7,739 nucleotides of DNA. Source: an uncultured Parvularculaceae bacterium (GTDB taxonomy: Bacteria > Pseudomonadota > Alphaproteobacteria > Caulobacterales > Parvularculaceae). The DNA lies in contig CAMYNO010000230.1 in assembly GCA_947259815.1 (NCBI GenBank), positions 1 through 7,739 of the forward strand, read 5' to 3'. Under the pieces are notes generated by a model that worked only from the letters and a program-made list of their open reading frames with translations, was not told the origin of the DNA and searched no databases. The translations under genes were made by a program, and so were the position numbers. Positions 1 to 7,739 of the stretch are shown here, piece after piece (the first letter of the stretch is position 1; each line of letters starts with the position of its first letter).

Positions 1-2
1 CC

Positions 3-602
3 GCAGAGGCGGGTCTATTGCCGACCTATTTCGACATTGCCGAGCGCGGCTGGCTGTATTTTGCGTTTAACCTTGCCGCGCTCATCATCCTGCATGACGC
101 CTGGTTCTACTGGACCCATCGGCTGATCCACCATCCACGGCTGTTTCGTCGCTGGCACCGGACCCATCACAAGTCGAAAAACCCAAGCCCATGGACAGCC
201 TACTCATTCGATATGGCGGAGGCGACGATCAATGCGATCTTCCTGCCGATCGCGACCTTTCTTATGCCGACGTCAATATTGGCGATTATTCTGTTTCTCA
301 TTCACATGATCCTGCGCAACGCGATTGGTCATTGCGGCTATGAGCTGTTTCCGTCGAGGCGTTCCGGTCGGCCCATGTTCGACTGGATGACCACGGTCAC
401 GCATCATGATTTGCATCATGCGCAAGCGGGCTGGAATTTCGGTCTGTATTTTACCTGGTGGGATCGCCTGATGGGGACCGAACACCCGCTGTATCATGAG
501 CGTTTCGCCGAAGCGGTGGGCAAACCGCTCGACGGTTCTGCGGTGCGCGCGATTGGCACCCATGGCGAACAACCGGCGAATGGTCTAACAGTACTAAAGT
601 GA
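3..602 (+). CDS. Fatty acid hydroxylase / sterol desaturase family protein, 5'-truncated by window edge
   Basis: Membrane di-iron enzyme of the fatty acid hydroxylase superfamily, whose members use O2 to hydroxylate or desaturate lipids, sterols or carotenoids. The reading frame is open to the left edge (ccg then GCA GAG GCG...), so the TTG at 18 is probably not the start. The family is usually about 250-330 residues with N-terminal membrane helices, so roughly a third is missing. Counting from the TTG codon, the histidine clusters are complete: HRLIHH (34-39), HRTHH (47-51), His105 in GHCGYE, and HHDLHH (129-134), followed by the family-typical WDRLMGTEHP. Hydrophobic stretches at about 13-25 and 74-99 fit membrane segments. 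It ends 18 bases before the quinoprotein dehydrogenase gene on the same strand, so the two are probably cotranscribed. The substrate cannot be read from the sequence. The family is clear; the specific activity is unknown. Confidence 0.9.
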   Translation, partial: AEAGLLPTYFDIAERGWLYFAFNLAALIILHDAWFYWTHRLIHHPRLFRRWHRTHHKSKNPSPWTAYSFDMAEATINAIFLPIATFLMPTSILAIILFLIHMILRNAIGHCGYELFPSRRSGRPMFDWMTTVTHHDLHHAQAGWNFGLYFTWWDRLMGTEHPLYHERFAEAVGKPLDGSAVRAIGTHGEQPANGLTVLK

Positions 603-606
603 AACC

Positions 607-612
607 GGAAAG
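607..612 (+). promoter_or_regulatory. Ribosome binding site of the quinoprotein dehydrogenase gene
   Basis: GGAAAG lies 8 bases before the ATG at 621, in the 18-base gap after the hydroxylase stop codon. It supports ATG 621 as the start. The small gap leaves little room for a separate promoter. Confidence 0.5.
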
Positions 613-620
613 TTGGCGCT

Positions 621-2633
621 ATGAAGAACTGGATCGGAATATCGCTTGCTGTGCTTGTGATTTTATCGGCAGCAGTCTTTTTCAGCGGTTCGCTTCCCGG
701 TGTGATTTTCGGCGCCAACGATCTGAACATTGAGGGCGTGGCTGTTCAACGGGACGACCCCTCTGAGCCGAAAGAAGCGTCACCCTGGGCATATTATGGC
801 GGGGACGCTGGCGGTTCACGTTTTTTCAGCGCGGCGCAAATTTCGAAAGAAAATGTCAGTGAGCTGAGGAAAGTGTGGGAGTACCGGACAGGCGATGCAT
901 CGCGCCCGGCTCAACAACGCGACCGATCGGCCAGTGAGGGAACGCCGATTTTTGTCGAAGACAGTCTTGTCTTCTGTACGCCTTATAATGAGATCATCGC
1001 CATTAATCCCGGCACGGGCGAAGAAAAATGGCGGTTCGATTCAAAGATCGATCCTGAGTTGCGCCCGGCAAACCGTTTCGTTTGTCGCGGCGTTGCATAT
1101 TGGCGTGACGAAGACGCGACCGCCGGTGTATGCGCGTCGCGAATTTTGATGGGCACGAATGATGCGCGTCTTGTCGCGGTCGATGCAAGGACTGGAAAAC
1201 CATGCAACGCATTCGGCGATGGGGGCGTTGTTTCAATTGACCCCGGCATGAAATTGCTCTGGTCGGGGGAATTTCAGATCACGTCGCCGCCGGCGATCAC
1301 CGGCGATACGGTTATTGTGGGATCGGCAATCTCGGACAATGCAAGGGTCGTTGCACCGTCCGGCGCCGTACGGGCGTTCGATGTGAAAAGCGGTGCGCAG
1401 AAATGGACATTCGACCCGATCCCGCGCTCGCTGGATGCGCCCAACGCCGCCGATTGGCAAGCAGCGGGGACGCCGCGCGAAGGGCACGCAAATGTCTGGG
1501 CGCCAATGTCCGTCGACGAAGCGCGCGGTCTGGTGTTTCTGCCGACATCCAGTGCAAGTCCGGACTTTTACGGCGGGCTTCGTCCGGGCGATAATCGCTA
1601 TGCGAATTCCGTTGTTGCGCTGAATGTTGAAACGGGCGCTGTCGTGTGGAGTTTTCAGACAGTTCACCATGATGTCTGGGATTATGATCTTCCTGCGCAG
1701 CCTGGGCTTTACACGATTTGGAAAGACGGCGAAGCGCGTGACGTTGTTGCTCAGGTCACAAAGACCGGTTTTGTTTTTGTCCTTGATCGTGAGACGGGCG
1801 AGCCTGTCTTACCAGTGACGGAGACGCCGGTTCCGCAAAGCGCGGCGCCGGGCGAGATATTATCCCCGACCCAGCCGATACCGGCATTACCCGCGATAGT
1901 GCCGAATACAATTTCGCCTGAGCAGGCATTCGGGCTGACATGGTTCGACCGGCGCGCTTGTCGCAATGCGATTGCTAGCGCACGCGCAGAAGGATTATTC
2001 ACGCCGGTTTCGGAGCAAGGGACTCTCATCTACCCGGCTAACCTTGGCGGCGCCAATTGGGGCGGCGCTGCATATGATGAAACGCGCAATCTGCTCGTGA
2101 TCAATATGAGCAACATGGCTCATCTTGTGCGCCTGATCCCTGCTGATGAAGTTGCGGCGGTAAAGGAAATTTTTCACGACGCGGAAGTTACGCCGCAGAC
2201 CGGCGCGCCCTTTGGCATAAAGCGCGATACGCTTCTGTCGCCGTTGGGCTTGCCATGTGCGCCGCCGCCCTGGGGCGTTCTTGCGGGCGTTGATATCGCA
2301 GCCGGCAAGATCGTTTGGCGAAAGCGTTTCGGCACGACCAGGGATCTCGCCGGCGGGATCGCCCTGCCGCTTGGTACGCCAAATGTCGGCGGTCCTGTGA
2401 TTACCGGGGGAGGGCTGATTTTTATCGGCGCTGCGATGGATAACTATCTGCGCGCTATCGACGTAGAAACCGGCGCGGAGCTTTGGAAAGGTCGTTTACC
2501 CGCCGGCGGGCAGGCAACGCCCATGAGTTACGAATGGCGCGGCCGGCAATATGTCGTGATTTTCGCTGGCGGTCATGCGCCCATGGGCACGACCTTTGGC
2601 GACAGTCTTGTTGCCTTTGCCTTGCCTGAATAA
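621..2633 (+). CDS. PQQ-dependent membrane-anchored dehydrogenase, mGDH-like (670 aa)
   Basis: Quinoprotein dehydrogenase that should oxidise a sugar, polyol or alcohol on the periplasmic face with pyrroloquinoline quinone as cofactor. The eight-bladed propeller resembles E. coli membrane glucose dehydrogenase (Gcd). Seen: an N-terminal hydrophobic anchor (about residues 4-22) without a lipobox; the blade-1 start WAYYGGDAGGSRFF (56-69); VCRGVAYW (from 154); NVWAPMS (Trp293, likely the Trp404 equivalent); HHDVWDYDLPAQP (349-361); and TKTGFVFVLDRETGEPVLP with Lys381. Asp354 and Lys381 are 27 residues apart, exactly as catalytic Asp466 and Lys493 of E. coli Gcd. The C-terminus GGQATPMSYEWRGRQYVV is family-typical. 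Gcd is about 796 aa with a multi-helix N-terminal membrane domain; this protein has one helix only, so quinone contact must differ or use a partner. It lies directly downstream of the hydroxylase gene and ends at a strong terminator. No PQQ synthesis genes are in the window. Substrate unknown. Confidence 0.93.
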   Translation: MKNWIGISLAVLVILSAAVFFSGSLPGVIFGANDLNIEGVAVQRDDPSEPKEASPWAYYGGDAGGSRFFSAAQISKENVSELRKVWEYRTGDASRPAQQRDRSASEGTPIFVEDSLVFCTPYNEIIAINPGTGEEKWRFDSKIDPELRPANRFVCRGVAYWRDEDATAGVCASRILMGTNDARLVAVDARTGKPCNAFGDGGVVSIDPGMKLLWSGEFQITSPPAITGDTVIVGSAISDNARVVAPSGAVRAFDVKSGAQKWTFDPIPRSLDAPNAADWQAAGTPREGHANVWAPMSVDEARGLVFLPTSSASPDFYGGLRPGDNRYANSVVALNVETGAVVWSFQTVHHDVWDYDLPAQPGLYTIWKDGEARDVVAQVTKTGFVFVLDRETGEPVLPVTETPVPQSAAPGEILSPTQPIPALPAIVPNTISPEQAFGLTWFDRRACRNAIASARAEGLFTPVSEQGTLIYPANLGGANWGGAAYDETRNLLVINMSNMAHLVRLIPADEVAAVKEIFHDAEVTPQTGAPFGIKRDTLLSPLGLPCAPPPWGVLAGVDIAAGKIVWRKRFGTTRDLAGGIALPLGTPNVGGPVITGGGLIFIGAAMDNYLRAIDVETGAELWKGRLPAGGQATPMSYEWRGRQYVVIFAGGHAPMGTTFGDSLVAFALPE

Positions 2634-2670
2634 AAAAGGCCGGACGTGGCGCGCGTCCGGCCTTTTTTTT
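2634..2670. terminator. Bidirectional rho-independent terminator between convergent genes
   Basis: A perfect 13-bp stem (AAAAGGCCGGACG at 2634-2646 with its complement at 2654-2666) encloses a 7-base loop and is followed by a T-run to 2670. On the opposite strand the flanking A-run (2632-2637) becomes the U-tract. It begins right after the dehydrogenase stop codon (2631-2633) and lies 20 bases from the glnA stop codon, so it can serve both converging transcripts. Confidence 0.93.
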
Positions 2671-2689
2671 CCTGCAGGGGAAAACCGCT

Positions 2690-4096
2690 TTATGCGGAGT
2701 AGTACATCGCGAATTCAACCGGATGCGGCGTCATCTCGAAGCGCTGCACTTCTTCCATTTTGAGTTCGATATAGGCGTCGATCTGATCGTCGTTGAAGAC
2801 ATTTCCTTTTTTCAGGAATTCACGGTCACGATCAAGCGCTGAAAGCGCGTCACGCAGGCTCGCGCATACCGTCGGAATGTCTTTCAATTCTTCAGGCGGC
2901 AGATCGTAAAGGTCTTTATCCATCGGATCGCCCGGATGGATTTTGTTCTCGATACCGTCAAGGCCAGCCATCAGCAGGGCCGAGAAGGTGAGGTACGGGT
3001 TGCCGGATGCATCGGGGAAGCGCGTTTCAAGACGCTTGCCTTTAGGCGAGGCGACCCATGGAATACGAACCGATGCAGAGCGGTTGCGCGCGGAATAGGC
3101 CAGCAGAACCGGCGCCTCGAAGCCCGGCACGAGGCGTTTATAGCTGTTCGTCGTCGCGTTGGAGAATGCGTTGATTGCCCGCGCGTGCTTTATGATGCCG
3201 CCAATATAGTAAAGGCAATTCTCCGACAGGTCCGCATACCGATCGCCGGCGAATAGCGGCTGTCCGCCTTTCCAGATTGACTGGTGAACGTGCATGCCCG
3301 AGCCATTATCGTTGAAAATCGGCTTTGGCATGAATGTCGCCGTTTTGCCGTAGCCGGCGGCGACTTGCTGAACGATGTATTTATAGATCTGTAGCCGGTC
3401 GGCCATAACCGTCAGCGTCGAAAACTTCATACCGAGTTCATGCTGCGACGGCGCAACTTCGTGGTGATGTTTTTCCGGCTCAATGCCCATTTCCGTCATG
3501 ACAGAGAGCATTTCCGAACGCATGTCCTGACAGCTATCGACCGGCGGAACCGGGAAATAACCGCCCTTCGGGCCAGGGCGGTGGCCAAGGTTGCCCGCAG
3601 CATAATCCGTTGACGAATTATAAGGCCCCTCGACAGAGTCGATGGCGACGCCGATATTGTTCTGTTCCGTCGACCAGCGAATGTCGTCAAAGATAAAAAA
3701 TTCAGCTTCCGGTCCAAAGAAGGCGTTATCGCCGACTCCGGAAGATTTCAGATACGCTTCAGCCGCCTTGGCCGTTGTGCGCGGATCGCGCGCATATGGT
3801 TGTCCGGTGGCCGGCTCCAGCACGTCGCAAAACAGCGTGAGCGTCGGTTGAGCAAAGAACGGGTCCATGACGGCGGTGGCGGGATCGGGCATCAAGATCA
3901 TGTCGGATTCGTTGATTGCCTTCCAGCCGGCGATCGACGAGCCGTCGAACATCGTCCCTTCGGCGAAGAAATCAGCATCGATAAGCGTGTGGTCGAACGT
4001 AACGTGTTGCCATTTCCCCTTCGGATCGGTGAAGCGGAGGTCCACATATTTGATGTTTTCGTCTTTTATTTTCTTGAGTACCGCATCAGCGCTCAT
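2690..4096 (-). CDS. glnA: Type I glutamine synthetase (468 aa)
   Basis: Cytoplasmic dodecameric enzyme that joins ammonia to glutamate with ATP to give glutamine, the main ammonium assimilation step. The length matches GSI-beta enzymes. Seen: [10 protein letters not shown] (49-58, the Asp50 loop), [10 protein letters not shown] with metal ligands Glu130 and Glu132, the [10 protein letters not shown] motif with His269, the [12 protein letters not shown] glutamate-binding region, SASVRIP, and [13 protein letters not shown]. Tyr397 sits in [10 protein letters not shown], the adenylylation site loop of enzymes controlled by GlnE, so PII-linked covalent control is expected. ATG at 4096 is the start; an AGGAG lies 12 bases upstream, with a purine-rich GAAAGAAG nearer. 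The gene stands alone on its strand, about 1.9 kb from glnB, with a divergent ELM1-family gene upstream and a shared terminator downstream. In many alphaproteobacteria it directly follows glnB. Identification is secure. Confidence 0.98.
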   Translation of the reverse strand: MSADAVLKKIKDENIKYVDLRFTDPKGKWQHVTFDHTLIDADFFAEGTMFDGSSIAGWKAINESDMILMPDPATAVMDPFFAQPTLTLFCDVLEPATGQPYARDPRTTAKAAEAYLKSSGVGDNAFFGPEAEFFIFDDIRWSTEQNNIGVAIDSVEGPYNSSTDYAAGNLGHRPGPKGGYFPVPPVDSCQDMRSEMLSVMTEMGIEPEKHHHEVAPSQHELGMKFSTLTVMADRLQIYKYIVQQVAAGYGKTATFMPKPIFNDNGSGMHVHQSIWKGGQPLFAGDRYADLSENCLYYIGGIIKHARAINAFSNATTNSYKRLVPGFEAPVLLAYSARNRSASVRIPWVASPKGKRLETRFPDASGNPYLTFSALLMAGLDGIENKIHPGDPMDKDLYDLPPEELKDIPTVCASLRDALSALDRDREFLKKGNVFNDDQIDAYIELKMEEVQRFEMTPHPVEFAMYYSA

Positions 4097-4108
4097 ATGC
4101 TTCTTTCG

Positions 4109-4113
4109 CTCCT
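4109..4113 (-). promoter_or_regulatory. Likely glnA ribosome binding site
   Basis: On the minus strand AGGAG stands 12 bases before the glnA ATG (4096), slightly farther than usual. A second purine run, GAAAGAAG, lies closer to the ATG and may take part. Confidence 0.45.
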
Positions 4114-4147
4114 GTTTGTGCCGTCTTGTGGTTTGTACCGCGATGTG

Positions 4148-4178
4148 AAGCGCCCTAAACCGGCATGTCCGGGCGCTT
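4148..4178 (-). other. Hairpin in the predicted glnA leader
   Basis: AAGCGCCC (4148-4155) pairs perfectly with GGGCGCTT (4171-4178). Inside the loop, CCGG at 4160-4163 and CCGG at 4169-4172 offer a competing short pairing. No T-run follows on either strand, so it is not a normal intrinsic terminator. It would lie about 50-80 bases before the glnA start codon in the leader RNA. Its role (mRNA stability, attenuation or none) is unknown. Confidence 0.5.
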
Positions 4179-4221
4179 TCGCTGTAAAAGTTGCGTCATA
4201 ACTCGCCGGTGTGACAAGCTT

Positions 4222-4250
4222 TTTATTGCACTGCAGCATCTTAAACGCAA
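4222..4250 (-). promoter_or_regulatory. Weak sigma-70-like promoter candidate for glnA
   Basis: Read on the minus strand, TTGCGT (4250-4245) and AATAAA (4227-4222) are separated by 17 bases. Each matches its consensus at four of six positions. Transcription would start near 4215 and give a leader of about 120 bases that contains the hairpin at 4148-4178. AT-rich sequence produces such matches by chance, so this is only the best of several weak options. Confidence 0.25.
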
Positions 4251-4279
4251 GATTTGCATGAAAATTGTTAGAGATAGAT

Positions 4280-4294
4280 CAATTGCTTCAATTG
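4280..4294. repeat. CAATTG-N3-CAATTG dyad, possible operator
   Basis: Two copies of CAATTG (4280-4285 and 4289-4294) are separated by CTT. Each copy is itself palindromic, so the pair is both a direct and an inverted repeat with a 9-base period. It sits in the AT-rich centre of the divergent region, where a regulator of either gene could bind. No regulator was recognised for it. Confidence 0.35.
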
Positions 4295-4400
4295 TTGTTG
4301 ATATTTTAGTCAAAAATGTCACAAACCTCCTTATCCGAGTCGCGATTGCGAAAGGTTGCGTGCGTTTGATGTGGCTGTCGAATGCTGGTCTGGCGCGTCC

Positions 4401-5338
4401 ATGATGATATGGATTCTCACCGACGGTAAAATTGGCGACCGCGTTCAATGCGCCGGCATCGCAGCGGTGCTTGGGCGGGATTATATCGAAAAAACGGTCA
4501 GTCCGCGCGCGCCCTTTGAATGGATAGCGCCTTACGGGCCGATTGATCCGCGCGACGGGCCGGATCACGAGGATAGTGTAATCGCGCCGCCATTCCCTGA
4601 TGTGCTGATCGCATCGGGGCGTCGCGCCATTCCTTATGCGCGGGCAGTTAAACAGCTGAGCGGCGGAAAGACGTTTGTTGTCCTGCTGAAAGATCCGCGC
4701 ATAAGAGCGCACTTCGCTGATTTGATCTGGGCGCCGCTCCATGACCGCCGAAAAGGTGGGAACGTATTTGCGACGCTGACATCGCCGCACGGATTGAAGG
4801 CGAAGATAGAGGCGTCTGCGGCCCGGTCCGGAATGGCGTTTGCGCAACTTGAACAGCCATTGCTCGGCGTTGTGCTGGGCGGTCCGAGCGGCGGTGCGCG
4901 TTATGATGAGAGTGCCGCGCAATCGCTGGCGGCAAGGTTGATAAAGGCGGCGGGTAAGTTTTCGTCCCTTGCGGTCACGCCTTCGCGGCGCACGCCGGCA
5001 GTTTTCATCGACGCTCTAAAGGATGCGCTTGGCGATCATGCCGCATTTTTCTGGGAAGGGGAGGGGGAAAATCCCTATACGGATATATTGGGCGCTGCGG
5101 CGTCTCTCGTTGTCGCCGCCGACTCCCACAATATGATGAGCGAAGCTGCTGCTGCGGCGGCGGGCGTTTACGCCTGGCGGCCGGATGGCCTTGCGGCAAA
5201 GCTCGGCTGGTTCGTTGACGAGATGGAACGGTGTGGGCGCGTTCGTCCATTTGAAACGGACGCGGCGCCGTTCGATGCGCCGCCCATTGATGCAACGGGC
5301 GAGATTGCGGCGGAAATCAAACGCCGGCTCGCTGTGCG

Positions 5339-5342
<4 letters not shown>
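4401..5342 (+). CDS. Mitochondrial fission ELM1 family (DUF1022) protein
   Basis: Bacterial member of the family named after plant ELM1, which recruits a dynamin-related protein to mitochondria. The bacterial role is not established. Seen from ATG 4401 (313 aa): MIWILTDGKIGDRVQC at the N-terminus, FPDVLIASGRRAIPYA in the first half, VVLLKDPR (Lys97-Arg100) continuing to DLIWAPLHDR, a glycine-rich GVVLGGPSGGARYD that opens the second half, and VVAADSHNMMSEA (Asp241-Glu248). Two similar alpha/beta halves suggest a glycosyltransferase-B-like fold, which is inference. The frame is open upstream to a TTG at 4356, but the family match begins at the double ATG 4401/4404, so I choose 4401; no strong Shine-Dalgarno sequence precedes it. 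There is no signal peptide and no clear membrane helix. Its TAA stop (5340-5342) overlaps the stop of the convergent oxygenase gene. It lies between glnA and glnB on the opposite strand. Confidence 0.85.

Positions 5343-7739
<2,397 letters not shown>

Larger units (their letters stand above)
4097..4400. other. Divergent intergenic region between glnA and the ELM1-family gene
   Basis: This 304-base stretch has no supportable gene. It must hold the start signals of both divergent genes unless glnA is read from farther upstream. From the glnA side it contains the Shine-Dalgarno sequence, an imperfect hairpin (4148-4178), a weak promoter candidate for glnA (4222-4250), and an AT-rich stretch (about 4255-4325) with the CAATTG dyad (4280-4294). 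No convincing -35/-10 pair for the plus-strand gene and no sigma-54 site was found by eye. The few reading frames crossing it are antisense or off-frame extensions of the flanking genes. Confidence 0.7.

Noticed and set aside
18..602. Treating TTG 18 as the real start of the hydroxylase
   Set aside because: The frame stays open to the window edge and the protein would lack the family's N-terminal membrane region. A truncated gene is more likely.
1233..1670. Minus-strand open frame (145 codons) inside the quinoprotein dehydrogenase gene
   Set aside because: Complement of conserved propeller sequence, with the arginine-rich composition of a shadow frame.
4108..4123. Possible sigma-54 (-24/-12) promoter before glnA, CGGCAC...GGAGC on the minus strand
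   Set aside because: The GG and GC elements are 11 rather than 10 bases apart, the -12 element is poor, and it overlaps the ribosome binding site, too near the start codon.
4148..4178. Leader hairpin read as an intrinsic terminator
   Set aside because: No T-run follows the stem on either strand.
4356..4400. TTG at 4356 as start of the ELM1-family gene
   Set aside because: It would add 15 residues unlike the family N-terminus. The recognisable domain begins right at the double ATG 4401/4404.
4155..4922. Long minus-strand open frame (255 codons) opposite the ELM1-family gene
   Set aside because: Arg/Pro-rich composition typical of a GC-rich antisense shadow, no recognisable motif, and it lies opposite a gene with clear family motifs.

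Overview
The window reads as chromosomal DNA of an alphaproteobacterium. The evidence is moderately GC-rich coding sequence, a 112-residue GlnB next to an NAD(P)HX repair gene, a type I glutamine synthetase close by, and a bacterial ELM1-family (DUF1022) protein. Order and family (Caulobacterales, Parvularculales or similar) cannot be fixed from sequence reading alone. No rRNA, tRNA, CRISPR array, insertion sequence or phage gene was seen.

Layout. (1) Bases 1-2633, + strand: the 3' part of a fatty acid hydroxylase/sterol desaturase gene, then 18 bases later a complete PQQ-dependent quinoprotein dehydrogenase of the membrane glucose dehydrogenase type. A strong bidirectional terminator hairpin (2634-2670) ends this unit and also the convergent glnA. 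(2) 2690-4096, - strand: glnA. (3) 4097-4400: a 304-base divergent intergenic region that is AT-rich in its middle, with a leader hairpin, a CAATTG dyad and a weak promoter candidate. (4) 4401-5342, + strand: an ELM1-family gene of unknown bacterial role. (5) 5339-6342, - strand: glnB followed by a 2-oxoglutarate/Fe(II) oxygenase gene joined to it by an ATGA overlap. (6) 6417 to the window end, + strand: bifunctional NAD(P)HX epimerase/dehydratase, cut by the window edge within its C-terminal domain.

How the genes may work together. GlnB (PII) senses 2-oxoglutarate, ATP and ADP, and controls glutamine synthetase adenylylation through GlnE/GlnD in the known pathway. Both modification tyrosines are present here (Tyr51 of GlnB, Tyr397 of GlnA). 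In many alphaproteobacteria glnB and glnA are neighbours in one operon. Here an oppositely oriented ELM1 gene and a same-strand oxygenase lie between them. The oxygenase is translationally coupled to glnB, and its stop codon interlocks with that of ELM1, leaving no room for a terminator. A glnB transcript could therefore run antisense through the ELM1 gene toward glnA. That is the most interesting feature of the window, and it is inference.

Most of the window is ordinary metabolic chromosome. I see no defence system, mobile element or clearly new machinery. The points worth follow-up are the glnB-oxygenase coupling, the split glnB/glnA arrangement, and the hydroxylase-quinoprotein pair.
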